DNA of 64,000 bases from Zobellia alginiliquefaciens (GCF_029323795.1 NZ_CP119758.1:744001-808000); one strand, 5' to 3'; counted from the stretch's first letter, positions 35,881 through 47,279 are shown. Translations and numbers: made by a program. Notes: generated by a model not told the origin, from the sequence alone.

Positions 35881-37085
35881 CTTCACAAAAAGGAGAACTG
35901 ATTACAGCGCTTCTACAAGGACCACTTCCCGAGGGTTTTTATGAGCTGAAAAACCTAAAGGGTGCCCTAATGTCCAAATTGGCCGTTGAGCGCTTTATTG
36001 ATATAGAAGACCGCCATGAGGCTAAAATAATTACTTCGAATTCCGATCAAAGTTTAAAATCTATGTCTAGCGGTGAACAGAAAAAAGCGCTGTTAAAACA
36101 TATTTTGAGTTCAAATCCTGATTTTATAGTACTAGACAATCCTTTTGACAACTTGGATACAACTTCACAAGAGGACCTTAAAATAACACTTCAGAAAGTT
36201 TCTGAACATACTCCCATAGTGCAATTATTGAGTCGTAAAACGGATCTCTTGCCTTTTGCCAATACTTTCGCAAAACTGGAGGGTAAGGATTTATTTTTTC
36301 ACGAGAGTGTCAGTTCACTTTCCGATAATACGTTAAAAGACCATTTTCAAGGAGATATACCTAAACCTATCAACTCTTATAAAATTGACGAAGAAACTTT
36401 AATCGCGTTAAAGAACGTGGGGGTCTCTTACAGTGAAAAGCTGATTTTACATGACATTAATTGGACGATTAAAAAAGGTGAGTTTTGGGAATTAAGAGGT
36501 AGAAATGGTAGTGGAAAAACAACCATACTCTCTATGATAACCGGAGAAAACCCAAAAGGCTACGGACAAGAACTCTATATTTTTGGACGCAAAAAAGGAA
36601 CTGGTGAAAGTGTTTGGGAAATAAAAAAACGAATAGGCTATTTCACCCCTTCAATGACCGATAAATTTACAGGCTATCATTCCGTAAGCCATATGATTAT
36701 TTCGGGGCTTAACGACTCTATTGGACTTTACATTCAACCTACCGAAGCGCAACTTAGACTTTCCAAAGAATGGCTTAAGTTAATTGGATTATGGGATATG
36801 AAAGATGAGCTATTCCATGATTTGTCCATGGGTCAAAAAAGATTGATTATGTGCGCTAGGGCCATGATAAAACACCCTCCACTGCTTATTCTTGACGAGC
36901 CCACTGCGGGACTAGACGATGACAGTGCTTCTTTGTTTGTTGCTCTGGTAAACAAGTTTGCCACCCAAAGCGACACTACGGTCATCTTTGTATCACACAG
37001 GAAAGAACCCGGTCTTGAAGCGGAATGCATTTATCAATTAGAGAAGTCTGATACAGGTTCAACTGGGAAAGTGTTAACTACGTAG
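35844..37085 (+). CDS. Soluble double-ABC ATPase with degenerate first domain (ModF/PhrA-like)
   Basis: A 413-aa ATPase without membrane helices. The first ABC half (1-180) keeps the SSGEQ signature at 75-79 and Walker B FIVLD at 94-98, but the Walker A position reads GPLPEGFYEL and lacks the GKS/T, so it probably cannot bind ATP normally. The second half is complete: Walker A GRNGSGKTT at 219-227, signature LSMGQ at 317-321, Walker B LLILDEP at 337-343 and H-loop His375. The arrangement resembles ModF/PhrA-type ATPases of uncertain role. Its ATG overlaps the stop of a GNAT gene remnant, showing ancestral coupling to an acetyltransferase. Confidence 0.85.
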   Translation: MTPKHWAVFTANTSQKGELITALLQGPLPEGFYELKNLKGALMSKLAVERFIDIEDRHEAKIITSNSDQSLKSMSSGEQKKALLKHILSSNPDFIVLDNPFDNLDTTSQEDLKITLQKVSEHTPIVQLLSRKTDLLPFANTFAKLEGKDLFFHESVSSLSDNTLKDHFQGDIPKPINSYKIDEETLIALKNVGVSYSEKLILHDINWTIKKGEFWELRGRNGSGKTTILSMITGENPKGYGQELYIFGRKKGTGESVWEIKKRIGYFTPSMTDKFTGYHSVSHMIISGLNDSIGLYIQPTEAQLRLSKEWLKLIGLWDMKDELFHDLSMGQKRLIMCARAMIKHPPLLILDEPTAGLDDDSASLFVALVNKFATQSDTTVIFVSHRKEPGLEAECIYQLEKSDTGSTGKVLTT

Positions 37086-37131
37086 CGCCTATCTATTATC
37101 ATAAAAAACAAGACATTCGTCAAATACAAAA

Positions 37132-37153
37132 GCCGATTGCATATGCAATCGGC
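37132..37153. terminator. Bidirectional intrinsic terminator
   Basis: GCCGATTGCAT (37132-37142) and ATGCAATCGGC (37143-37153) form a perfect dyad, flanked by an A-run and CTTTTAT. It separates the convergent ABC ATPase and secDF genes. Confidence 0.88.
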
Positions 37154-37205
37154 CTTTTATATTAATTGAGTTAGTTAGTTCTTAACTCTTCAAATATAGA
37201 GAAAT

Positions 37206-40199
37206 TTATTTTACTTCCTTGGTTTCCGGCTCAACTGTACTATTTTCTAGTCCGCCTGCTTTTGAAGACTTGTTCAATGTATCGAACATTACAGGGGTTG
37301 CAATGAACAATGATGAATATGTACCTACAATAACACCAATTATCATAGCGAACATAAATCCTCTTAATGATTCTCCACCGAAAATAAATATCGCCAATAA
37401 TACTACCAAAGTAGTCAAAGACGTATTTAATGTACGGCTCAATGTACTGTTCAATGCCAAATTAATATTGTCGCCACCGCGCCATCCTTTCTCACCGATA
37501 ATCTCACGAATACGGTCAAACACAACCACGGTATCATTCAACGAATACCCAATTACCGTTAATATAGCCGCGATAAAAGCTTGGTCAATTTCCATATTGA
37601 AAGGCATTATGGTTCCAAACAATGAGAATATACCCAACACTATCATCACATCATGGAAAACAGCTGTTACTGCTCCTAATGAGAATTGCCATTTCTGGAA
37701 ACGCAACAAGATATACAAGAACACCACTGCCAACGACCCTAAGATTGCCAAGAAGGCATTGTTCTTAATATCATCTGCTATTGTTGGTCCTACTTTTACA
37801 GATTGTAAAATACCAATTGACTTATCTCCCGAACCACTTACAAAGCTCTGTTCACTAATACCGTCTGGCAAATATTTCTGTAAAGAAGTATAAAGCTTAT
37901 TTTGGATTTCATTATCCACTTCAATACCTTCCACATCCACTTTGTAAGGTGTAGTAATCTTAATCTGATTAGATTCACCAAACGTCTTCACGTTGGTTCC
38001 ACTACCAAACACTTCATTTAACTCAGAGGCTATTTCAGATGGGTTAACAGACTGTTCAAAACGAACTTGATACGAACGTCCTCCTATAAAATCAACTCCT
38101 TGTTGTAACCCTTTTGTAGCCAAAGAGAAAACACCAATACCCACTAAGATAGCAGAGAATATATAAGCAATCTTTCGTTTTGAAAGAAAGTCGATATTAA
38201 TATTCTTGAATAATCCTTTTGTAATAGCGGTAGAAAAATCCAATGAACGCCCTTTGCCATCAATATACCAATCTACCAATAGACGTGTAATAAAGATAGC
38301 CGTGAACAATGAAGTTACAATACCGATAAGTAAAGTAGTTGCGAAACCTTTAATTGGACCCGAACCGAATATAAATAAAATGATTGCAGTAAGGCCTGTG
38401 GTTATGTTCGCATCAAGAATAGAAGAAAGCGCGTTTCCGAAACCATCTGCAACAGCTAATGATTTCCCTTTTCCTTTAGCTAATTCTTCTTTAATACGCT
38501 CAAAAATAAGTACGTTCGCATCCACGGACATACCAATGGTAAGAACGATACCTGCAATACCTGGCAAGGTCAATACCGCACTTAAGCTGGTAAGAACTCC
38601 GAATATCAATAAAATGTTCAATAGTAAAGCGATATCCGCGAAAGCACCTGCTTTACCATAATAGAAAACCATCCATACCAATACGATTGCCATTGCAATC
38701 ATGAAGGACATAAAACCACTATCAATAGCTTCTTGACCTAAAGATGGCCCTACAACTTCTGATTGTATAATTTCTGCCGATGCCGGTAACTTACCAGCAC
38801 GCAATACATTAGAAATATCTTTTGTTTCGTTAACGGTAAATGTACCCGTAATCTCTGAACGACCTCCTGAAATAGGCCCAGAAGAAACACCTGGAGCAGT
38901 ATATACTTTATTATCCAAAACAATAGCAATACCTGTTCTATTGGTATATGCATCTCCCGTTAGTTTTTCCCATTCCTTAGCTCCTTTGGTGTTCATGCTC
39001 ATGGTAACTGCCGGCTTACCGTTAACAAACTCATCACGAGCATCACTAACCACATCACCACTAATTCTTGGTGTATTATCCCGGTTAGATTTAAGTGCGT
39101 ACAATTCTGCAATTTCAGAACCCTCAGATGGTCTTTCCCATAAGAACTTTACAAACTGCATGCTTGCAGGAAGTAATCTTCTAATTTCTTTCATTCTAAG
39201 GTACGAACCAATCTCGGCCGTATCTTGAATAGCAGCAACACCTACAGCATAACTAGGCGCGCCTATTTGAAACTTATCGAATAATGGGTTACGCTGTCCA
39301 GAGATGTCCAATGAATCTTGAGAAACGTCCGAAAGAAGGGAATCTAATTCCGATTCTTGCTTAACAGGCTCTTCAATATCATCTACATCAATAAGTGTTT
39401 TCAGTTTTTCATTCGCCTGAAAAAAGAAACCTTGTAATTCAGGATTGTTAGGCTGGTATGTTTCCCAGAACTCTAACTGTGCCGTACTTGACAACAACCC
39501 TTGCGCACGAGCAATATCTCTAGCACCAGGCAATTCTACCAAAATACGACCGGAATTCCCTTCTCTTTGGATGTTTGGTTGTGTTACACCAAAACCATCT
39601 ATACGCTCACGAAGTACTTCAAAAGCAGAAACAATGGATTCGTCAATCTTTGTACGGATGATAGGCTTAACCTCATCATCTGACATCTGAAAATTAACCT
39701 CACCACTCAGGCCTTTATTCGCAAAAATATCTGGAGAAGCTAATTTCGTATCTCCTTTAATTTTGTCAAAAGCATTGAAGAAAAGCTCAATATACGTATC
39801 ATCACTGTCCTTAGAGGCTGCATCGGCATCTGCCAAAGCCTTATTGAAAATAGGATTTTTGGTATTATTTGCCAAACCTTTTAAGATATCCTTTACGGAA
39901 ATCTGAAGGGTAACGTTGATACCCCCTTTAAGGTCAAGCCCTTTGTTCAGCTCTTTCTTTTTGGCTTCGTTGTAGTTGGTGAAACCAAGGATTGAATTGT
40001 CTCCAATTGAATCTAAATACCTAGTCTCTAGCTCATCACGTTTAGAAACATAATTTTCTTCAGCGTCCGAAATGCGGCTTTCCGCATACGCTTTTGCTTC
40101 GTTTTCTACCTTACCTCCTATAAAAGTATAGGATAATTGATAGATACTTACTAGCCCAAAGAGTAGGGCAAAAAGCTTAATAAGTCCTTTATTCTGCAT
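37206..40199 (-). CDS. secDF: Fused protein translocase subunit SecDF
   Basis: Uses the proton gradient to complete Sec-dependent export across the inner membrane. The 997-aa single chain fuses SecD and SecF, each with six membrane helices. The SecD half has the N-terminal helix, LNKGLDLKGGINVTL, an extended periplasmic P1 domain, the VELPGARD motif, and GMSVDANVLIFERIKEEL. The SecF half has GVDFIGGRSYQVRF, GYSLNDTVVVFDRIRE and NTSLTTL. Both conserved Asp positions for proton transport are seen. A fused form is usual in Bacteroidota. The insert between residues 130 and 330 of the P1 region is longer than in E. coli SecD. It follows mdh on the same strand. Confidence 0.96.
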   Translation of the reverse strand: MQNKGLIKLFALLFGLVSIYQLSYTFIGGKVENEAKAYAESRISDAEENYVSKRDELETRYLDSIGDNSILGFTNYNEAKKKELNKGLDLKGGINVTLQISVKDILKGLANNTKNPIFNKALADADAASKDSDDTYIELFFNAFDKIKGDTKLASPDIFANKGLSGEVNFQMSDDEVKPIIRTKIDESIVSAFEVLRERIDGFGVTQPNIQREGNSGRILVELPGARDIARAQGLLSSTAQLEFWETYQPNNPELQGFFFQANEKLKTLIDVDDIEEPVKQESELDSLLSDVSQDSLDISGQRNPLFDKFQIGAPSYAVGVAAIQDTAEIGSYLRMKEIRRLLPASMQFVKFLWERPSEGSEIAELYALKSNRDNTPRISGDVVSDARDEFVNGKPAVTMSMNTKGAKEWEKLTGDAYTNRTGIAIVLDNKVYTAPGVSSGPISGGRSEITGTFTVNETKDISNVLRAGKLPASAEIIQSEVVGPSLGQEAIDSGFMSFMIAMAIVLVWMVFYYGKAGAFADIALLLNILLIFGVLTSLSAVLTLPGIAGIVLTIGMSVDANVLIFERIKEELAKGKGKSLAVADGFGNALSSILDANITTGLTAIILFIFGSGPIKGFATTLLIGIVTSLFTAIFITRLLVDWYIDGKGRSLDFSTAITKGLFKNINIDFLSKRKIAYIFSAILVGIGVFSLATKGLQQGVDFIGGRSYQVRFEQSVNPSEIASELNEVFGSGTNVKTFGESNQIKITTPYKVDVEGIEVDNEIQNKLYTSLQKYLPDGISEQSFVSGSGDKSIGILQSVKVGPTIADDIKNNAFLAILGSLAVVFLYILLRFQKWQFSLGAVTAVFHDVMIVLGIFSLFGTIMPFNMEIDQAFIAAILTVIGYSLNDTVVVFDRIREIIGEKGWRGGDNINLALNSTLSRTLNTSLTTLVVLLAIFIFGGESLRGFMFAMIIGVIVGTYSSLFIATPVMFDTLNKSSKAGGLENSTVEPETKEVK

Positions 40200-40299
40200 T
40201 GGTTATGTAAATTAATTGCGTGCTTTTTATAACAGCGTGCAAATATATGATTTTCCCATAGGAATTGGCAATATATTTGGAGTTATTGTAAAACAGAAA

Positions 40300-40331
40300 C
40301 ATCTGCCCCTGAATTATTTCAGAAACAGATG
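40300..40331 (-). terminator. Probable terminator after mdh
   Basis: CATCTG (40300-40305) pairs with CAGATG (40326-40331), with a nested CTGAA/TTCAG. On the minus strand it is followed by TTTCTGTTTT. The stem has a bulge, so it is weaker than the other terminators in the window. It lies 26 bases past the mdh stop. Confidence 0.45.
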
Positions 40332-40356
40332 CTCATATCTATTCTTATCGTAAAGA

Positions 40357-41283
40357 CTATAATTCAAGTAGACCGTTGGTCTTTTTTACTCCGGCAGCAC
40401 TTTCTTGCATTTTTTCTTTTTCTGCATCGCTTAATGGAATATCAACTATTTTTTCAATTCCATCTTTACCTAAAACAACAGGCACTCCAATACAAATATC
40501 GTCAAGATCATACTCACCTTCCAACAAAGTTGAACATGGGAATATTTTCTTTTGATCACAAGCAATAGCCTGAACCAAACCAGATACGGCCGCACCTGGA
40601 GCATACCACGCACTTGTACCCAATAATTTGGTCAATGTAGCACCACCTACCTTAGTATCTGCAGCAACTTGCTCTAAACGGTCATCAGATAGAAATTCTG
40701 AAACACGAATACTATTTCTGGTAGCATGAGAAGTTAAAGGAACCATTCCCGTATCACTATGACCACCTATAACCATACCGTCTACATCTGAAATTGGAGC
40801 TTCTAGAGCCTCTGCCAAACGGTATTTAAAACGAGCACTATCCAATGCTCCACCCATACCTATAATCTTATGCTTAGGCAAACTGGTTGTTTTATGTACC
40901 AAATACGTCATGGTATCCATTGGGTTACTTACTATAATTAAAGTAACGTTTGGAGAATGTTCTACTAGGTTTGCAGATACTGTTTTTACAATTCCGGCAT
41001 TGATACCTATTAATTCCTCACGCGTCATTCCCGGTTTTCTTGGAATACCCGAAGTAATTACAGCAATATCACTATTGGCCGTTTTAGAGTAGTCATTAGT
41101 TACACCTGTAATTTTGGTATCGAAACCGTTTAAAGATGCAGTTTGCATCAAATCCATAGCCTTACCTTCGGCATAGCCTTCCTTGATATCCAATAAAACT
41201 ACTTCCGATGCAAAATTCTTTATGGCAATATACTCGGCACAGCTTGCCCCTACTGCTCCTGCCCCTACTACGGTAACTTTCAT
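40357..41283 (-). CDS. mdh: Malate dehydrogenase (LDH-like type)
   Basis: Reversibly oxidises malate to oxaloacetate with NAD in the TCA cycle. The 308-aa enzyme has the GAGAVG Rossmann motif at 7-12, Asp32 for NAD specificity, substrate Arg residues in PRKPGMTR (82 and 88), the catalytic pair Asp148 (GALDSAR) and His175 (GGHSDTGMV), and normal length. It belongs to the lactate-dehydrogenase-like MDH group common in Bacteroidota. It lies upstream of secDF on the same strand. Confidence 0.96.
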   Translation of the reverse strand: MKVTVVGAGAVGASCAEYIAIKNFASEVVLLDIKEGYAEGKAMDLMQTASLNGFDTKITGVTNDYSKTANSDIAVITSGIPRKPGMTREELIGINAGIVKTVSANLVEHSPNVTLIIVSNPMDTMTYLVHKTTSLPKHKIIGMGGALDSARFKYRLAEALEAPISDVDGMVIGGHSDTGMVPLTSHATRNSIRVSEFLSDDRLEQVAADTKVGGATLTKLLGTSAWYAPGAAVSGLVQAIACDQKKIFPCSTLLEGEYDLDDICIGVPVVLGKDGIEKIVDIPLSDAEKEKMQESAAGVKKTNGLLEL

Positions 41284-41578
41284 TTGTTATTATTTATTTG
41301 TTATTAAAGTTTTTCCCTTCAGACACCCTTGTTTTCAACGTATTTGAAAAGGGTTCCCAAATTTAAACAATCTAAAAGTAAAACTACCGCCAAAATTGGG
41401 TTAAATGGCAGAAATGTCATCGATAAACTACTCGGTGAAATACACTCCTGTTAAAAAAGAATGCGCTTTAACGAAGATAAAACCGATTTGTTGCCATACA
41501 TCGAATTATAGCAATAGTACTTTGTAATCTGCCGTTCTACTAACAGTAAAACCCCCAAAATAATTAAAACCTACGACA

Positions 41579-41956
41579 ATGAAAAAAGTCTTTTCATTAT
41601 TAGCCATAATAGCCATTGTACTTGTGAGCAACTGTACAGAAATTCCTGAAAACAATGATCCGGTTATCGGTATTTGGTCAGACGTAGAAGTTACAGCAGC
41701 AAGTAAAACTTCCAAAGGAGGGACTACCATACGTAAAGAATGGATATTTAACGATGCCTACTTAGGAAGGTACCACCAAAAAAGCAATGGCAGTATTACA
41801 TTTAAAACCGACTTTAAATGGAGTTACGATAACGACACATATACAATATCATACCCCGGAACCGACATGGAAGACAAAATTGTCTCCATGAAAGCGTCTG
41901 CAGAAGGAAGCTCATTAGCGGACTCGCAGGGAAACATTATGGCCCTTAGGGAGTAA
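41579..41956 (+). CDS. Small lipoprotein-like exported protein, unknown
   Basis: A 125-aa exported protein with a hydrophobic leader ending VLVSNC; the Asn before the Cys makes the lipobox atypical, but the downstream TEIPEN is typical of a lipoprotein start. The mature domain has GIWSD, EWIFND, SITFKTDFKWSYDND and DKIVSM strands, suggesting a small lipocalin-like barrel. No named family is assigned. It stands alone, and a strong terminator follows. Confidence 0.7.
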   Translation: MKKVFSLLAIIAIVLVSNCTEIPENNDPVIGIWSDVEVTAASKTSKGGTTIRKEWIFNDAYLGRYHQKSNGSITFKTDFKWSYDNDTYTISYPGTDMEDKIVSMKASAEGSSLADSQGNIMALRE

Positions 41957-41982
41957 CAATTTTACTAGGTTTCAAATACGCT

Positions 41983-42014
41983 AAAGCCCATATTCTTAAT
42001 TGAATATGGGCTTT
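41983..42014. terminator. Bidirectional intrinsic terminator
   Basis: AAAGCCCATATTC (41983-41995) pairs exactly with GAATATGGGCTTT (42002-42014) around a six-base loop, followed by TAAATT on the plus strand and flanked by AAA on the left. It separates the convergent lipoprotein and Usp genes. Confidence 0.88.
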
Positions 42015-42059
42015 TAAATTGTATTAAGTTTCCCTTGTAATCTTTTTTAAGCAAATGGC

Positions 42060-42902
42060 CTAATCACGATAAATAGCCATTACCGGTATATTAATATGTC
42101 TTATTAAATCTTCTGTTAGACTGTATGTAAAAAGACGCTGATAAAAATTACGCTTGTGGTTAATTAGGCAAACCATATCAATTTTATTTTCTACGCAGTA
42201 ATCCAACAATGATTTTTTAAGGTCAATGGAATCAATAGTCTTAAAGGCCACATTACTAATATCAAAATCATTGAGGGAATTTTTGAAGCGCTCCATTAAA
42301 GGCACTATTGAGTCTCCATGCGCCAAATCAAAATGTACCACGTGTAATTTTGCATTAAAAGCTTTGGACTCGTTTATTAAGTCCTCCAATGGCTCCTTCT
42401 CATCTTCTTGATAATCTACCAAGAACAAAATATTATCCAAATCTCCATCAAAACTAGAGTTACCGGGAACCACAATGACCGGCTTACTGATCTCATCTAA
42501 TATTTTTAAAGTATTTGTTTCCGTAAACAACTGAAAGAGTCCCGTTTTAGTAATTTGGGTACCCATGACCACCACATCTATCTTATCTTCGCGTTTGTTG
42601 ATATACTCCGTAAAAGTGTCTATAAAATCTCCTTCCCGTACAATATATTTTACGGACAGACTATCTATTTGCCTGTCATTAAGTATCCCTTCAAAAGGAG
42701 GAAATATCTCCTTTTTATTTCTGAAATTTTGGATATCAAGCTCCTCATAAATTTCTTGTTCTTCTTCTGATGATACACTACCTAAATTATAGGCATGAAA
42801 AACAATAATTTTCTTGTCCGTCATTTTTGCATAATCAACAGCGTAAAGAAAAGCGTTAAGAGAAACTTCAGAAAAATCAGTAGGAAAAAGTATCCGCCCC
42901 AT
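42060..42902 (-). CDS. Universal stress protein, tandem UspA domains
   Basis: A 280-aa soluble protein with two Usp domains of about 140 residues each. The first starts MGRILFPTDFSEVSLNAFLYA with the adenine-binding Asp and Thr, and includes VVMGTQ. It also has a FQLFTETNTLKIL segment and the strand PVIVVPGN. The second half is more divergent and ends PVMAIYRD. Such proteins bind nucleotides or respond to growth arrest. A PiT-like membrane protein gene lies 130 bases upstream on the same strand. The specific trigger is unknown. Confidence 0.88.
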   Translation of the reverse strand: MGRILFPTDFSEVSLNAFLYAVDYAKMTDKKIIVFHAYNLGSVSSEEEQEIYEELDIQNFRNKKEIFPPFEGILNDRQIDSLSVKYIVREGDFIDTFTEYINKREDKIDVVVMGTQITKTGLFQLFTETNTLKILDEISKPVIVVPGNSSFDGDLDNILFLVDYQEDEKEPLEDLINESKAFNAKLHVVHFDLAHGDSIVPLMERFKNSLNDFDISNVAFKTIDSIDLKKSLLDYCVENKIDMVCLINHKRNFYQRLFTYSLTEDLIRHINIPVMAIYRD

Positions 42903-43031
42903 AGTTTTATAGTTTGAAAATATTATACGTAGGTTAAGGTGCTAGGCAATGCGCCTTTTCAATTTAAAAATTAATCGTTTTATCCATACTTAAGATAAAA
43001 CTTCTTTTATTCAATACAAAGTAAATGGCAG

Positions 43032-43994
43032 CTACACAGAGGTTGCTAAAAATTTTACGGCAAATACCAATGCAATACTCACTACCAGCCCCACCACAAC
43101 TTTTACAAGGTCCATACCCAAAGATTTGAACATCTTAGCCCTGGGTTCGTTCTTTCTTAGCATATAATTCAATGCTATTTCACGTCCGGCCAAAACCCCT
43201 ATAAAAACCCAGGTTGTGCTCATAGGCACATTATTAAGTTCTTTAAAGTAAAACAGGACTACTCCATAAACAAAATCAATAATTGTAGCAGAACGAATAT
43301 CTACAGTATTGGTTTTAGATTTGATTATACTTTGAATAGCACCACCCTTTGAAGCTATAATATAAGCAAGCAACCCCAAAATGACCACTAATGAAAATAT
43401 CAGGGAATAGATATCTAGTTGCCGCGGTAAATAGACATAGATATTAGCAAAATCCTGAATCAGCCATTGGGACCAAAGAAAACCGGTAGAACACCACTGC
43501 AAGATTGTCCAAAGACGTTCCTGCTGGCTTGTAATAGGGTTTTCAATAAACTTTTTCTCCACCAATTTTGAAATGCCCAAATAAAGCAGAATAGCCGCTG
43601 TAAATGCCACTGCATATCCAGAAAGCGATTTAACGACCATATCCGAAAGATTCTTTTCATTAAAAAACGTGAGAATCAAAAAAGACGTACTGACAGGAAT
43701 TCCCGTACGGGTCAACAACATTAGAATAATAGGAGGCAGCAAGTAGTACCAAGCAAATGGTTCTGGCATAGGATATTTTACCAATCTACCATAAGAAACA
43801 TCTCCGTTATGAGTGATATATCCAAAAATTAGCGTCGCAGCCAGTATCCCACCTGCAAATAACCACAAAACCCACCATTTCTTTCTTTCATTTGAACTTA
43901 AAAAAGTACCCAATGTTTGTATGGTATCATTACCAATAACCGAATACGCGGCCAATATAAAGCCCAAGTACATTACTATGACCGAAAAATCCAA
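43032..43994 (-). CDS. PiT-like integral membrane protein (inorganic-phosphate-transporter relative)
   Basis: A 320-aa membrane protein with about nine hydrophobic helices. Two half-sites resemble PiT phosphate transporters: GNDTIQTLGTF near residues 21-31 (compare GANDVANA) with RTGIPVSTSF near 96-105, and a second VPMSTTWVFIGVLAGREI near 258-275. The length is shorter than a full PiT and the central loop differs, so it may be a divergent permease rather than a phosphate transporter. It is upstream of the Usp gene on the same strand. Confidence 0.65.
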   Translation of the reverse strand: MDFSVIVMYLGFILAAYSVIGNDTIQTLGTFLSSNERKKWWVLWLFAGGILAATLIFGYITHNGDVSYGRLVKYPMPEPFAWYYLLPPIILMLLTRTGIPVSTSFLILTFFNEKNLSDMVVKSLSGYAVAFTAAILLYLGISKLVEKKFIENPITSQQERLWTILQWCSTGFLWSQWLIQDFANIYVYLPRQLDIYSLIFSLVVILGLLAYIIASKGGAIQSIIKSKTNTVDIRSATIIDFVYGVVLFYFKELNNVPMSTTWVFIGVLAGREIALNYMLRKNEPRAKMFKSLGMDLVKVVVGLVVSIALVFAVKFLATSV

Positions 43995-44105
43995 TACAGG
44001 TTAATTTTAAAATTAGGGTGTAAATAAAGAACAAAAGAAACAAGGATGATATGAATTGTAGATTAATAAATATTTAAATTTTTGACAACTTAACAAAAGA
44101 AAGGA

Positions 44106-44127
44106 CCGCAATCATAAATGACTGCGG
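44106..44127 (-). terminator. Hairpin after the gene ending at 44154
   Basis: CCGCAATCAT (44106-44115) pairs with ATGACTGCGG (44118-44127) with one mismatch. On the minus strand it is followed by TCCTTTCTTTTG, an imperfect U-tract. It is a plausible terminator for the exported-protein gene just upstream. Confidence 0.6.
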
Positions 44128-44153
44128 CCCTCATACCATTATTACTGTTATTA

Positions 44154-44918
44154 CTACTTAGAGTTCGATGCCGTATCTTCTAAAAGAAATTCCGTATAAT
44201 CTAATATATAAACTCCCAATAGACTCCACTTAAATTTTTCGCCTTCATACTTGGCCTTAAACTTATCGTTATCCATAAACAAAGATTCAAAATGCTCATC
44301 AAAATCCTTTTTAGTCAACCATAACACCTTTTCATCACCTTTCTTAATGTAGTATGACTTAGCAATACCTCCTGCTAATTTCATTCCTCCAACCCCAAAG
44401 CTAGCTGTTTGCTTAGCCCATGGATCTGAATACACTTCTATAAACTGACTATATTTAGGATTAACGACCTGCATTAAATACTCAGCTTCTTTCTTTTTGT
44501 TTTTTAAAGAAACCATCTGATTTGTATACATGGTATACCCTTTGTTCATGTACTTAGAGGCATCGGTTTTACCCCATTTAGTAGCATCGTTCATGAAGTT
44601 GGTTTGATTGTTTAATTTTTCAAGTCCAGAAGGAGCCATATACAGATCAACAATTTCCTCGGCCTTAACACGAACTTTTTTACCATCGGGCTTAATGAAC
44701 TTTATTTCATTAATCTGGCCCTTTTTACGATCTACATCTTTGATGTCCGCTTCTAATTTAGTGCCATCCTTAAGGGTAACATAAGCTGGTTTTTTCCTGG
44801 AGTAAGACGAATATGCTGGATCAAAAGCAGCTTGTTGTTCGCGCTCTTTTAAACTTTCTTGTCCAAAACAAACAATGCTGGACATAAATAATACCATGGA
44901 TACTAATTGTACTTTCAT
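44154..44918 (-). CDS. Exported protein of unknown function
   Basis: A 254-aa protein with a cleavable signal (to CFGQ). The mature part has a VTLKDGTKLEADIKDVDRKK segment followed by EIKFIKPDGKKVRVKAEEIV, which looks like a small beta domain, then a helical Lys-rich stretch and a GDEKVLWLTKKDFDEHF segment near the C-terminus. No domain name is assigned. It has a terminator-like hairpin downstream and lies after gyrB on the same strand, 87 bases from the gyrB stop. Related proteins are seen as hypothetical proteins in Flavobacteriaceae. Confidence 0.65.
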   Translation of the reverse strand: MKVQLVSMVLFMSSIVCFGQESLKEREQQAAFDPAYSSYSRKKPAYVTLKDGTKLEADIKDVDRKKGQINEIKFIKPDGKKVRVKAEEIVDLYMAPSGLEKLNNQTNFMNDATKWGKTDASKYMNKGYTMYTNQMVSLKNKKKEAEYLMQVVNPKYSQFIEVYSDPWAKQTASFGVGGMKLAGGIAKSYYIKKGDEKVLWLTKKDFDEHFESLFMDNDKFKAKYEGEKFKWSLLGVYILDYTEFLLEDTASNSK

Positions 44919-44958
44919 AATAGGGGTTTAGGGTTATTGTACTGCCCCTAAAATAGAT

Positions 44959-44978
44959 CGTCCGCCAAGTGGCGGACG
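44959..44978 (-). terminator. Terminator-like hairpin after gyrB
   Basis: CGTCCGCCA (44959-44967) and TGGCGGACG (44970-44978) form a perfect GC-rich stem. On the minus strand it is followed by ATCTATTTTAGG, a poor U-tract, so termination efficiency is uncertain. It sits 27 bases past the gyrB stop. Confidence 0.55.
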
Positions 44979-45004
44979 AATATTTGTTGTGAAAACCCTA
45001 TTTC

Positions 45005-46972
<1,968 letters not shown>

Positions 46973-47008
46973 TTAGACTTAATTTTTGGCAATCTCACAA
47001 ATATAGGC

Positions 47009-47033
47009 AAAACCCCATAAAATATGGGGTTTT
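47009..47033. terminator. Perfect hairpin with A/T flanks 51 bases upstream of gyrB
   Basis: AAAACCCCATA (47009-47019) pairs exactly with TATGGGGTTTT (47023-47033). It reads as a terminator in both directions. Because it lies between the asnB terminator and the gyrB start, it may be a backup terminator or, if the gyrB promoter is farther upstream, an attenuator in the gyrB leader. Confidence 0.65.
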
Positions 47034-47246
47034 GAGAATTGTGATACCTCTAAGTTATCAACAAAAATTGTGGAAAATTACATATACAGAATACCTTCTT
47101 CAATTACTGATATTTAAACCTTAAGTTACTCAAATTCAAATCCTAAAATTTGAATATTTTATCAGCATAAGCACTCCAAATTTACGTCATTCCTCAAATT
47201 ATAAAATAATACCTGTTGTCTTTTCCGCTTTAGGGCACATACAAAA

Positions 47247-47279
47247 AGACCTGCCGAATGCTTTGCAAACAACAGGTCT
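47247..47279 (-). terminator. Intrinsic terminator after asnB
   Basis: AGACCTG (47247-47253) pairs with CAGGTCT (47273-47279), with further nested pairing, and on the minus strand the stem is followed by TTTTTGTATG. It lies 38 bases past the asnB stop. Confidence 0.78.

Noticed and set aside
37206-40199. SecD and SecF considered as two genes with a lost stop codon
   Set aside because: A single fused SecDF is the normal state in Bacteroidota, and both halves are complete.
44959-44978. GC-rich hairpin considered as a dispersed palindromic (REP-like) element
   Set aside because: No other copy was noticed in the window, and its place just after gyrB fits a terminator better.
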